Positions 25,568-33,865 of a stretch of DNA of 64,000 nucleotides are shown here, one piece after another. The translations under genes were made by a program, and so were the position numbers. The stretch covers positions 124,001 to 188,000 of the forward strand of contig NZ_RBZW01000012.1 of assembly GCF_006543045.1 (NCBI RefSeq), written 5' to 3'. The stretch comes from Salinadaptatus halalkaliphilus. Its GTDB lineage: Archaea > Halobacteriota > Halobacteria > Halobacteriales > Natrialbaceae. The notes below the pieces were generated by a model that was given only the letters and a program-made list of their open reading frames with translations, was not told the origin of the DNA and searched no databases. Position 1 is the first letter of the stretch; the number at the start of each line of letters is the position of its first letter.

Positions 25568-26965
25568 ATGCGCCGCTCGATCGTGGTTGGGATCGCGTTG
25601 CTCGCCGTGGCCGTGCTCTTCATCGGCGGGCCCTCCCTGTTGTTCTCGCCGTCGACCGACGAGATCACACCCGAGGAAACGGACGAACCCGAACCCGAGA
25701 TCGTCACCCTCGAGGACAGCGAAAGCGGCTTCTGGCCGTATCTTAACGCCCGTGAGCACCACGAGCAACGAAGTCCGTTGAACGTCGTCGTTCGAGGGGA
25801 TCTCGATCGGATCGTCTCCCTTCTGGCGACCCACGGCGACGGCGACTGGGAAGAGACAGACCACGATCACTTCGAGGCCGACGAACTGCTCGAGCTACCG
25901 AACAACGAATCCACGACGGGTATGGACCCCGAGACGGATCCGACGGAAGCCGACAATACGACTGCCGACGCGATCCGTCCCATCGAGCCGACCGCCATCC
26001 CCTGGTCGGACGCCGACGGTGCGACGCGGTATGCCTACCTCGAACCCGGTCCCGACGACGACGCGTTCTGGACCACCGAGACGCTGCAACTCGAGGACGG
26101 GGAGTACTACGGCTATCGCTACCACATCCGGGCCTACGAGAGTCCGAACCCCGACGATCAGTGGGTCGTCATGCAAACGCACTCCGAACACTTCGACTGG
26201 TTCACGCTTCGCCACCGGGTCGACGGCGTCGAACAGGCGCAGGCCAGGCTCGAGGCGGACCTTATGGAGATTCCCGGCGTCGACATCCAGGAGGATGTCC
26301 AGCGGATCTACCTCGATAACAGCGGTCCCTCAGACGCCGACGGCTGGGCGACCAAGATCGATTTGACCGCGATGGCGCTCGTCCCGATTGCACTCTCACT
26401 CGCCACGAAACGGCGGCGAAAGGCCCACAGCGAGCCAGGAGGGATACTGCAACGAGCCGGCGGCGAGATCGACGCGTATTTGACCGACTCCGATCAGGAA
26501 CGCCTGCGAGCGGTCGCGGATCGGCTCGAGGCGCGCCACCTGGTGCTTGCGGCGACGATCTTGACGGTGATTCTGGGCGTCCGTATCGTCGGTGTCGCGC
26601 TCGACCGAACCGCCGGATTCCTGACCGTCCACATGATCGCGGCACTGCTGTACCCAGTTATCGCCGTCGGGTTGCCCGTCGCGACTTACGCCATCGCGAA
26701 CGGACTCGAGCGCCGCGTCGACGCCGCAGTCGCCGCCTCGGTTTCGCTCGCCGTGGCGATCTGGCTCGATTATTCGCTGCTCGGCGTCGACGTCATCCCG
26801 ATCGACGTCATCGTCCAGCGTGCACTCGTCGTCGTCGCGCTGGGGTTCATCGCCGGCGGCGCCGCCAATCGCGCGACACGGGGCTCGAGGCTGAACGACA
26901 TGTTGCTCGTCGGCGTGAGCCTGTGGGGCCTCGTTCTGGTCGGTACGCTGTTTGGCTATCTGTAA
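25568..26965 (+). CDS. Membrane protein with possible LssY_C-like outer domain
   Basis: A 465-aa protein. There is one N-terminal transmembrane helix (residues 4-25) and an acidic extracellular region of about 240 residues. Its start RSPLNVVVRGDLDRIVSLLATHG and later WVVMQTHSEHFDWFTLRHRV resemble the LssY C-terminal domain. A charged linker (TKRRRKAHSE) and five to six transmembrane helices (about 330-465) follow. The function of LssY_C domains is poorly defined; an envelope role is only a guess. The gene appears monocistronic, 74 bp after the Usp gene. Confidence 0.7.
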   Translation: MRRSIVVGIALLAVAVLFIGGPSLLFSPSTDEITPEETDEPEPEIVTLEDSESGFWPYLNAREHHEQRSPLNVVVRGDLDRIVSLLATHGDGDWEETDHDHFEADELLELPNNESTTGMDPETDPTEADNTTADAIRPIEPTAIPWSDADGATRYAYLEPGPDDDAFWTTETLQLEDGEYYGYRYHIRAYESPNPDDQWVVMQTHSEHFDWFTLRHRVDGVEQAQARLEADLMEIPGVDIQEDVQRIYLDNSGPSDADGWATKIDLTAMALVPIALSLATKRRRKAHSEPGGILQRAGGEIDAYLTDSDQERLRAVADRLEARHLVLAATILTVILGVRIVGVALDRTAGFLTVHMIAALLYPVIAVGLPVATYAIANGLERRVDAAVAASVSLAVAIWLDYSLLGVDVIPIDVIVQRALVVVALGFIAGGAANRATRGSRLNDMLLVGVSLWGLVLVGTLFGYL

Positions 26966-27058
26966 ATCGCTCTCTTGCGATCGTGTTGCGTGCCTCCGAC
27001 TGTGGCGTGCCACCGAGAACGCGTGGCTTTTTGAGGACGGGGCGGGTAGCCGCCGACG

Positions 27059-27898
27059 ATGGACGCAGCCGTCGGTATCGTCGCCCAGCGGGACAACGCC
27101 CGCGCCCACGAACTCGCAGCGACGCTCGTCGAAACCGTCGAGCGCGAATACGGCAGCGCCCCGGTCGTCGACGAGGCGACCGGCGACGCCATCGACGCGC
27201 GTGCCGTTCCGGTTGCGTCGATGTCAGCCTGCGAGTTGGTCGTCAGTATCGGGGGCGACGGCACCCTTCTGTTCGTCGCTCGAGCGGTCGGCTCGACGCC
27301 GATCCTCGGGGTCAACCTCGGCGAAGTCGGCTTTCTCAACGCCGTCGATCCCGCGAACGCCGTCGACGTCGTCACCGATCTCCTCGCCGGGTTACAGGCC
27401 GACACGTCGCTCGAGAGTCGGACGCTCGTCCGGCTTCGGGCAACGGGCGCTGACGCCGACTGGACGCTCGAGCCCGCCCTCAACGAGGTGCTCGTCCACG
27501 GGCCGCGACGCGGGCACGGTGGCGGTGCGACCGTTGCTATCGATGTCGACGGAAAGCGATACGCCGAGAGCGACGCCGACGGGGTACTCGTCGCGACGCC
27601 GACGGGGTCGACCGCCTACAACCTGAGCGAGGGCGGGCCCCTCGTCGACCCGTCGGCCGACGCGCTCGTGGTGACCGGGATGGCTGCTGCCGAACCGATG
27701 ACGCCGCTGGTCGTCGACCCGTTCGCGGCGATCACGCTCACCGTTTCGGATACCGACACCGCCTACGTGATCAGCGACGGTCGCAACCGACAACGACTCG
27801 AGCCGCCCGCGACGATCACGGTGACGCTCGCCGAGAATCCCGTCCACCTCGTCGGCCCACAGACGAACTTCTTCGAAGCCCTCGAGAAACTCGAGTGA
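27059..27898 (+). CDS. nadK: NAD kinase
   Basis: A 279-aa ATP-NAD kinase that makes NADP+. The diagnostic GGDGT loop is present (VVSIGGDGTLLFVARAVGST), followed by PILGVNLGEVGFLNAVDP, the NAD-binding NEVLVHGPRRGHGGG, and ATPTGSTAYNLSEGGPLV. The C-terminal DPFAAITLTVSD strand region is typical. A TTTTT box about 29 bp upstream fixes the start at ATG 27059. Haloarchaea often encode two NAD kinases; which paralogue this is cannot be decided from one copy. Confidence 0.93.
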   Translation: MDAAVGIVAQRDNARAHELAATLVETVEREYGSAPVVDEATGDAIDARAVPVASMSACELVVSIGGDGTLLFVARAVGSTPILGVNLGEVGFLNAVDPANAVDVVTDLLAGLQADTSLESRTLVRLRATGADADWTLEPALNEVLVHGPRRGHGGGATVAIDVDGKRYAESDADGVLVATPTGSTAYNLSEGGPLVDPSADALVVTGMAAAEPMTPLVVDPFAAITLTVSDTDTAYVISDGRNRQRLEPPATITVTLAENPVHLVGPQTNFFEALEKLE

Positions 27899-27928
27899 GC
27901 CGGTCGCACGCCGGTGCTCTCCGTTGCG

Positions 27929-28579
27929 CTACGGTCGAGCCGAACGCGTATCCTCCTCGAGGAGCTGTGCGAGCCGTTCTGGCGGAACGGCACCGCGAGC
28001 AAGTTGTCCGTCGGCGATGAAGGCGGGCACACCCGAAATGCCGCGCTGGCGAGCCTCGTCGAATCGGCTCTCGAGGTCGGCTCGCAGGTCGTCGTCCGCG
28101 AGCGCCGTTCGAACCTCCTCGCCCGGAATATCGACGTCCTCGGCTACCTCGACGAGAACGTCGGCGTCGCCGATGTCGCGGTCAGCCTGCCAGAGGGCGG
28201 TGTAGATCGCCTCGTCGAACGCGCCCCACCGGTCGGGGTACGCCCGATCGACGTACCAGGCGGCCTGCTGGGCGGGCAACGAGTCGACCTCGATGGCGAG
28301 TTCCCGTGCCATCTCGATGTCGTACTCCGCTTGCAGTCGGCGGACGTTCTGTCGTGCCTGCTCGAAGTAGTCCTCGTCCTTGCCGTCGTCGACATCGTGG
28401 TCGATCGAGCCGTCCGAATTTCGCTTCCCGCGACGGAGATCGAACGGCCGCCAGTCGACCTCGAGCGGGGCCTCGCGTCGCTCACGATACTGTCTCAGCG
28501 ACCGCGTCCCGAGGAAGCAAAACGGACAGACGTAGTCGGCGTACACCACGACTCGATCGGTCGAGGCTGTGTCGGTCAT
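27929..28579 (-). CDS. DsbA-family (FrnE-like) thiol oxidoreductase
   Basis: A 216-aa thioredoxin-fold protein: VVVYADYVCPFCFLGTRSL carries the CxxC active site (CPFC) and an insert helical domain follows. The cis-Pro region reads GISGVPAFIADGQLARGA. No signal peptide is present, so it is cytoplasmic, as FrnE/2-hydroxychromene-2-carboxylate isomerase-like members are. ATG 28579 was chosen over one 15 bp upstream because an AT-rich box lies about 26 bp before it. It converges with nadK with a 30-bp gap. Confidence 0.88.
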   Translation of the reverse strand: MTDTASTDRVVVYADYVCPFCFLGTRSLRQYRERREAPLEVDWRPFDLRRGKRNSDGSIDHDVDDGKDEDYFEQARQNVRRLQAEYDIEMARELAIEVDSLPAQQAAWYVDRAYPDRWGAFDEAIYTALWQADRDIGDADVLVEVAEDVDIPGEEVRTALADDDLRADLESRFDEARQRGISGVPAFIADGQLARGAVPPERLAQLLEEDTRSARP

Positions 28580-28643
28580 GACGGTGGTAGGCACTGCCGA
28601 CGGAAAAACCGACGGGCGTCGGCAGCCAAGCGTTGCGATCGAC

Positions 28644-29357
28644 TTACGTGTCCTCGAGCGACGGGTTGCCGGAACCGACCGGGTCGTCGTCCCCGTCGGT
28701 GTCTGTCATCTCGGGCAGGTTCGGATCGCGGTAGGGGTTTCGCCCGTAGGCCGGGAGCTCGTCCTCGAGCTGGGATTTGAGGACGCGTCGAAGTCGGTTC
28801 AGACTCGTCGTATCGAGGCCGTGGCGGGCGGCCAGTCGCTCGAAGCGCTCCTCGTCGGTGATGTCGTGACCGCGATACTGCGTGAATAGTTCCTCCATAC
28901 GGTCGGCAGAGAGTGACTGCGTATCGATATCGTCGAGTCCGAAGTACTGTCGGCGATCGACGTCGACGACGTGTCGGATGACCACGAGTGCGACTTTCGG
29001 AATCGCACGCTGGCTGCCAAACTCCGTGAGATCAATTTCGTCCATCACGCCGAGTGCGAGATCGCGCTGCCACGGCGTCACCTCGAGGGCGTTACACAGC
29101 GCCTGGGTCGTCCGCAGACGATCGAGGTGGTGGGCCCGCTCGCTGTAGCCCGGCGTCGCCGCGTGCTGTTCGTCGTGGAGTCGGCGAACGTTTTCGGAGA
29201 GGTCTGCCTCGGGCGTCTCCGCGCGACCGATGACCGTCGCACTCGGCGTCACGACGCCCCACTGTCGGACCGTCGAATCCCGCGCCACGGCCGCTCGAGA
29301 GAGCGATCCAGCACCGGGGCGCGTCTCGAGCGGTCGGTCGACACCGTCGTGTTGCAT
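28644..29357 (-). CDS. Haloarchaeal protein annotated as RNA polymerase subunit epsilon (putative)
   Basis: A 237-aa soluble protein with no general domain I can name. The central part (VTPSATVIGRAETPEADLSE, RTTQALCNALEVTPWQRD, FGSQRAIPKVALVVIRHVVD) matches, from memory, the haloarchaea-specific family labelled DNA-directed RNA polymerase subunit epsilon. It ends in an acidic tail. The assignment rests on recollection of the family, not on a catalytic motif. It lies 64 bp upstream of the DsbA-like gene in the same direction. Confidence 0.55.
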   Translation of the reverse strand: MQHDGVDRPLETRPGAGSLSRAAVARDSTVRQWGVVTPSATVIGRAETPEADLSENVRRLHDEQHAATPGYSERAHHLDRLRTTQALCNALEVTPWQRDLALGVMDEIDLTEFGSQRAIPKVALVVIRHVVDVDRRQYFGLDDIDTQSLSADRMEELFTQYRGHDITDEERFERLAARHGLDTTSLNRLRRVLKSQLEDELPAYGRNPYRDPNLPEMTDTDGDDDPVGSGNPSLEDT

Positions 29358-29452
29358 CTCGTCTGAGGGTCAGATGGGGAGACAGAAAAAGGCTCGCTCG
29401 GCTGGCTCGAGCTATCAATTCGGAAGTACGTCGCGGCGGATCGAAGCGAAAG

Positions 29453-29611
29453 TTAGATCTCGAGTGCGCCGATCCAGGCATCCTCGCCGTGGACGCTACA
29501 CCAGGAGGCGTGCGCTTCGAAACAGCGCTCGTCCATCACTTGGCCGCAGGTACACCACTGCTGGTGTCGTCCCGGAACTGGTCGTCGACAGAGCGGACAG
29601 TTGGTTTCCAT
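29453..29611 (-). CDS. Small zinc-finger protein
   Basis: A 52-aa reading frame: METNCPLCRRPVPGRHQQW, then CTCGQVMDERCF and SWCSVH. Paired cysteines (CPLC, CTC, further Cys and His) suggest one or two zinc sites of the CPxC small-zinc-finger type frequent in haloarchaea. It ends GEDAWIGALEI and a TAA. Composition and phase support coding. Function unknown. Confidence 0.75.
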   Translation of the reverse strand: METNCPLCRRPVPGRHQQWCTCGQVMDERCFEAHASWCSVHGEDAWIGALEI

Positions 29612-29713
29612 AGGTGGCTCTCCACCGAGGACCTACTTACTATTTTCACGGTTTGTTGATGACTGTCTGGTGATGTATGAAAGTCGACTCGAGCCCGAAA
29701 ATCCAGCCGCGGG

Positions 29714-29899
29714 CTACGCTCGCGAGCCGGAATACTCGTGGCCGACGACGAGCGCGAGGACGTTGACCGTCACCAAGCCGAAAAATGCCGCGAGCGTCAG
29801 CACCGAATCGATGCCAAGCAGCAAGACCGGGAGGTACGCGACCGGCAACAGCGTGCCGATCCAGAAACCGATAGCCGTAACGGCGTCGTCTGTGCGCAT
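29714..29899 (-). CDS. Small two-helix membrane protein
   Basis: A 61-aa protein with helices at about residues 8-30 (AIGFWIGTLLPVAYLPVLLL) and 33-54 (VLTLAAFFGLVTVNVLALVV), ending HEYSGSRA. It lies directly downstream of the 64-aa gene at 29906 (6-bp spacing), so the two are probably co-transcribed. No function is inferable. Confidence 0.7.
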   Translation of the reverse strand: MRTDDAVTAIGFWIGTLLPVAYLPVLLLGIDSVLTLAAFFGLVTVNVLALVVGHEYSGSRA

Positions 29900-29905
29900 C
29901 GTCGA

Positions 29906-30100
29906 CTAGCGCATCGACTCGAGTGCGACGAAGGCGTCGTCGTGTGCGACGATCCAGGCGGTCGACAGTCGCCGGTCGGTTGCGTGGCGCGGGAATATCG
30001 CACACTCGTCGGGTGCGTCGTCGTTTTCGATGGTTACGTGATCGAGTTCGGCCGTCGGTTCGTCCGGCTTCGAAGAGTGAGTGTTAGTATCGGGTGTCAT
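29906..30100 (-). CDS. Small haloarchaeal protein (DUF7511-like)
   Basis: A 64-aa hydrophilic protein: an N-terminal Thr/Ser/Asp-rich stretch, then ELDHVTIENDDAPDECAIFP and a C-terminal WIVAHDDAFVALESMR. From memory this matches a small haloarchaea-restricted family (DUF7511). Its function is unknown. It starts a two-gene unit with the small membrane protein 6 bp downstream. The 30101-30390 gap upstream shows no gene. Confidence 0.7.
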   Translation of the reverse strand: MTPDTNTHSSKPDEPTAELDHVTIENDDAPDECAIFPRHATDRRLSTAWIVAHDDAFVALESMR

Positions 30101-30390
30101 GGGCTGGGAGAGCAGTCGCGCTGCCCAACGATACCCGAGACGATCCTATTGTTATACCGTCACTACCGGTCGAGAACGTTCCGTAGCGTCCGAGATGCGC
30201 CGGGATCAGGGGATGGTGACGCAGAACGGGCCCGGGAATCGAAATCGGCGCGTACGACCATGCTACTGTATTCTCGCTCGTCGTATGCAGTGCTTACGCC
30301 GCTGCAATCGCGAATTTCTACGGTTCGAGAGCGGGAGTTCGACGGAACGGTCGTCGTGTCTCGATCCGACCGTCGGCATCTACGAGGGGG

Positions 30391-31500
30391 TTAGTTTCCG
30401 GGTCGTGTTCCGAGCGTCAACGATTCACGAATCTCCTCCCCGTCACGTCGGATCGCCAATTCGATCGTGTCTCCAGGCATCGTCTCGAGCGCCAGAAACG
30501 TCGAGAGAGCGTGACGATCCGGGATCGGTTCGCCGTCCATGGCGACGATGACGTCGCCGCCGACCGGGATCGGTTCGTTGCCCCGGTCGGCCGTCGTCTC
30601 CGCACCCTCGAGGATGTCCTCGGCCGGGCCGTCGGGAATGGTGTCGGTGACGATGACGCCGGTCGCTTCCGGGAGGTCGTTTTCTTCGGCGATGAGTCGG
30701 TCGACTGAGGCCAGTTGAATGCCCATGAAGGAGTGGCCGAACTCGCCATCCTCGAGCAAGGCGGGGACGACGCGGTCGGTCAGCGCGGCCGAAATCGCAA
30801 AGCCGATATTGTTGGCGCCGCCGGCGTGGACGACGCCGATGACGTTGCCCTCGAGATCGACGAGCGGGCCGCCGCTGTTGCCGGGGTTGACCGCCGCGTC
30901 GGTCTGGACGACGTTGGGGAACGAAAAGCTGCGTCCCGGTGCCTGAATCGTCCGGTCGACACCGCTGACGATGCCCGACGACATCGATCCCTCGAGGCCG
31001 AGTGGGTTCCCGATCGCCAGTACCTGCTGGCCGACGACGGGTCGTTGGTCGGCCAGCGTCAGCGGCGTCGCACCGTCGGGGACGTGTTCGACCTCGAGGA
31101 CGGCCAGATCGCTCAACCGGTCGGTCCCGACGAGGCGAGTGCTCGTCCAGTCACCGGTGATGTACTGGAGGTCGATTTCCTCGCCGCCGGCGACGACGTG
31201 TTCGTTCGTAACGACGTGGTTCTCGTCGTAGAGGAACCCGGAACCCTGGCCCTGCCCCTCTTCTTCAGTCAGCGGATCCTCCACACCGAAGACACGAACC
31301 TGCGTGACCGATTCGATGACGCCGTCGTAGATGTCGGTAAAGGCCGATCCCTCCGCGAGATTCTCTCGGTCGATCTCGTAGGATGATCCGCCCTCGACTT
31401 GGCCATCACGCCGTGGCTCCGAACAGCCGGCGAGGGCACTCCCGATTCCGGCGGCTGTGATCGCAAGCACCCGACGGCGACCCGGTCGAAAATCGTTCAT
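30391..31500 (-). CDS. HtrA/DegP-type serine protease, Tat lipoprotein
   Basis: A 369-aa trypsin-fold protease with a PDZ domain. The N-terminus has a Tat motif (GRRRVLAIT) and lipobox LAGC (Cys26), so it is exported folded and membrane-anchored. The catalytic triad is visible: His101 (VVTNEHVVAGG), Asp131 (DRLSDLAVLEVE), Ser209 (NPGNSGGPLVD). The PDZ region covers about 265-360 (GVIVTDTIPDGPAEDILEG, VIVAMDGEPIPDRHALSTFL). It probably handles surface-protein quality control. Monocistronic. Confidence 0.93.
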   Translation of the reverse strand: MNDFRPGRRRVLAITAAGIGSALAGCSEPRRDGQVEGGSSYEIDRENLAEGSAFTDIYDGVIESVTQVRVFGVEDPLTEEEGQGQGSGFLYDENHVVTNEHVVAGGEEIDLQYITGDWTSTRLVGTDRLSDLAVLEVEHVPDGATPLTLADQRPVVGQQVLAIGNPLGLEGSMSSGIVSGVDRTIQAPGRSFSFPNVVQTDAAVNPGNSGGPLVDLEGNVIGVVHAGGANNIGFAISAALTDRVVPALLEDGEFGHSFMGIQLASVDRLIAEENDLPEATGVIVTDTIPDGPAEDILEGAETTADRGNEPIPVGGDVIVAMDGEPIPDRHALSTFLALETMPGDTIELAIRRDGEEIRESLTLGTRPGN

Positions 31501-31703
31501 AGCCGTCGGATAGGACCGCGGCTATTTGAACGTCGGGGACTCCGTCGTTTCAGCACTCGTCTACAGTCTCTCGCTGTCAAACCACCCAGAGGTAAGTGTA
31601 TCGCCCACCCAGACGCCACCATGATAGTGCGCGACGACCGCACGACACAGCCCCGCCGAACTCGTTTTCACGCCGCACGGTCACCCCCGGCGCGTGATCG
31701 TCG

Positions 31704-32876
31704 ATGACCGCCGAGACGACGCTGACTGGCGAGACAGACGCACTGACCGACCAGGGTGCCGGCCTCGAAGTCGCCGTCGTCGGCGCCGGGGCCATCGGCG
31801 CGACGGCAGCGTACGATCTGGCCCGCGAGGGAGCCGACGTAACGCTGTACGACCGCGGAACGGTCGCAAGTGGCTCGAGCGGGCGTGCGGCGGGCGTTTG
31901 TTACGACGCCTTCGCCACCCAGCCCGACGCCGACATCGCGAGCGATTCGATCGAACGGTTCCGAGCGCTCTCGGGTGACGAGACGTTCCCGTTCGTCGAG
32001 TGCCCGTACGTCTGGTTCGCAAGCGAGGGCGACGACGAGCGCGTCGCGGCGATTCGGGACGGTATCGACCGCATGCAATCCCACGGCGTCGTCGCCCTCG
32101 AGATGGACGGCGACGAACTCGGCGAGCGGTTCCCGTCGCTTCGCACCGACGACGTGGCCGTCGCGGGCGTCGCTGGCGCAGCGGGCTATACCGACCCGTC
32201 GGCGTACACCGCCTGCCTCGCCGGCGCGGCGACTGGTGCGGGTGCGACCCTCGAGACCGAGACCCTCGTCTCGGTTCGAACTGACCCGCCGCGAGTAATC
32301 CTCGAGGACGGACCGACGCGCGAGGTCGACGCCGTCCTCGTTGCGGCAGGGGCCCACACCAAACGAGTACTCGCCGACGCCGGCCTCGAAATCGCGATGA
32401 AACCCTATCGCGTGCAGGCGCTCGTCGCTTCCCACTCGCTGTCGGAGCCGATGTGGTTCGACGCGAGTGCGACGTACTACGTCCGACCGCATCCAGCGGG
32501 TTTGCTCGCGGGCGATGGCACCGAGTTCATCGAGAGCGATCCGGACACGTACGATCGTGAGTCGGATCCGGAATTCGCGGACGACCTCTGTGAACGCGTC
32601 GGCCGGCGGCTCCCGGACGCCGACCTCGAGGTCGAGCGGGCCTGGGCCGGGCTCTGTACGGCGACGCCGGACCGAAATCCGCTGGTCGGTCGACTCGAGG
32701 ATGGCCTCTACGTCGCGACCGGATTCCAAGGACACGGGTTCATGCGTGCGCCGGCGATCGGACAGCGAGTCGCGACCGACGTTCTCGGTGGTGATGGGAT
32801 CGACGCGTTCGATCCGACGCGATTCGACGGCGACGAGACGTTCTCGATCACGGAGGGAATGGCCATCGAAGAGTAA
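31704..32876 (+). CDS. FAD-dependent amine/hydroxy-acid oxidoreductase (DAO family)
   Basis: A 390-aa flavoprotein of the D-amino-acid oxidase fold. After a 20-residue acidic lead comes the dinucleotide motif VAVVGAGAIGATAAYDLA, then the second FAD strand DVTLYDRGTVASGSSGRAAG. The C-terminal RNPLVGRLEDGLYVATGFQG and HGFMRAPAIGQ are typical of DAO/sarcosine-dehydrogenase-like enzymes. It should oxidise a C-N or C-O bond. The substrate and electron acceptor are unknown. Flanking genes (HtrA, Hsp20) are unrelated. Confidence 0.88.
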   Translation: MTAETTLTGETDALTDQGAGLEVAVVGAGAIGATAAYDLAREGADVTLYDRGTVASGSSGRAAGVCYDAFATQPDADIASDSIERFRALSGDETFPFVECPYVWFASEGDDERVAAIRDGIDRMQSHGVVALEMDGDELGERFPSLRTDDVAVAGVAGAAGYTDPSAYTACLAGAATGAGATLETETLVSVRTDPPRVILEDGPTREVDAVLVAAGAHTKRVLADAGLEIAMKPYRVQALVASHSLSEPMWFDASATYYVRPHPAGLLAGDGTEFIESDPDTYDRESDPEFADDLCERVGRRLPDADLEVERAWAGLCTATPDRNPLVGRLEDGLYVATGFQGHGFMRAPAIGQRVATDVLGGDGIDAFDPTRFDGDETFSITEGMAIEE

Positions 32877-32900
32877 CGGGCTCCGTCCGCAGAAGCGGTG

Positions 32901-33401
32901 CTATTCTTCGACCGTGACGGTCTCGGAATCGGTCGTACTGGTCGGCTCCCTGGTCGGCGTCTCGTCCGAGTCGTCAGCGTCAGTTGTCTCGACGGATTCG
33001 GTCGCCGAGTCAGACCCGGTGTCGGCCCCCTCTTTCGGGATTTCAATCCGTAACGTCCCTGTTTCGGTGAGTTTCGCCGTTCCAGCGTCCGGATCGACGG
33101 TCGCGTCGGTGGGAAGGTCGACCTCGCCCTCGAGCGTCATGCCGCGACCGGGAAAACGCAGTTCGAACCGATCGCGGAACTGCCGGAACCGGCGGATCCG
33201 GATGCGAACGCTGCCCTCGAGATACCGAACTTGGACGTCGTCGGGTTCCGCGCCGGGAGCGTCAAAGACGACGAGATATGAGGTGTCGTTCTCGAGGACG
33301 TCGACCGGCAGCGAGCGATAGGTCTGGAGGTGACCGTTTGCCCGGCCGATCTGTCGATAGAGCGTATCGCCGACCGATCGCTTGAGGTCGTCGAAGTTCA
33401 C
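32901..33401 (-). CDS. Hsp20/alpha-crystallin family protein
   Basis: A 166-aa small heat-shock protein. The alpha-crystallin domain covers about residues 30-125: LPVDVLENDTSYLVVFDAPG, a dimer-loop region with basic residues (RIRIRRFRQFRDRFELRFPG) and EGEVDLPTDATVDPDAGTAK, closing with TLRIEIPKEG, which holds the I-x-I motif. A disordered acidic Ser/Thr tail of about 40 residues follows. It should act as an ATP-independent holdase. It converges with the FAD oxidoreductase. Confidence 0.88.
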   Translation of the reverse strand: MNFDDLKRSVGDTLYRQIGRANGHLQTYRSLPVDVLENDTSYLVVFDAPGAEPDDVQVRYLEGSVRIRIRRFRQFRDRFELRFPGRGMTLEGEVDLPTDATVDPDAGTAKLTETGTLRIEIPKEGADTGSDSATESVETTDADDSDETPTREPTSTTDSETVTVEE

Positions 33402-33541
33402 TACTGTTCACCTCCGGCGGCACGCGGCGGGCTCGCCGGGATCGGTTCGGGGACCGAACGGGACGCGTCGGGCATACCTATCGGTAGGTACGAGATCCAC
33501 GGTTTTAGGGGTTTTGTGGTGGACGCAACAACTGCGAACGC

Positions 33542-33700
33542 CTACAGTTCGACCGGCTTGAGGCAGTCGGTCCCACCACAGACCGGACACGAGAGATCCG
33601 AGACGGTCAGCTCCTCGGGAACGTCGTAGGTGTAATGATTCTCGAACAGGTCGAGAAAACAGTCGTCGTCGGTACAGACCAGTTCCTCAGTCGGTGGCAT
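33542..33700 (-). CDS. Small zinc-ribbon protein (DUF7559-like)
   Basis: A 52-aa protein: MPPTEELVCTDDDCFLDLFE, then NHYTYDVPEELTVSDL and CPVCGGTDCLKPVEL. The cysteines pair as C-x4-C and C-x2-C with one further Cys. From memory it matches a small haloarchaeal family (DUF7559). ATG 33700 was chosen; an ATG 30 bp upstream adds ten non-conserved residues. Function unknown. Confidence 0.75.
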   Translation of the reverse strand: MPPTEELVCTDDDCFLDLFENHYTYDVPEELTVSDLSCPVCGGTDCLKPVEL

Positions 33701-33836
33701 AGATGGGTCCACGGTCGCATGGACCATCAACCCTCGGAGTCGATCACCCGCTGTAGATCCGTCCCGCTCGAGGGATTGCTACACGGTGGTTCTTGCTACG
33801 CGGTCCAACCACGCCAACGATCGCGGGTAGTCACCG

Positions 33837-33843
33837 TTTTAGG
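33837..33843 (+). promoter_or_regulatory. TATA-like box for radical SAM gene
   Basis: TTTTAGG lies about 26 bp before ATG 33866. It rules against the long in-frame opening further upstream and supports a leaderless start. Confidence 0.5.
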
Positions 33844-33865
33844 CCTCGAGGGGTTACCTGGCGCT

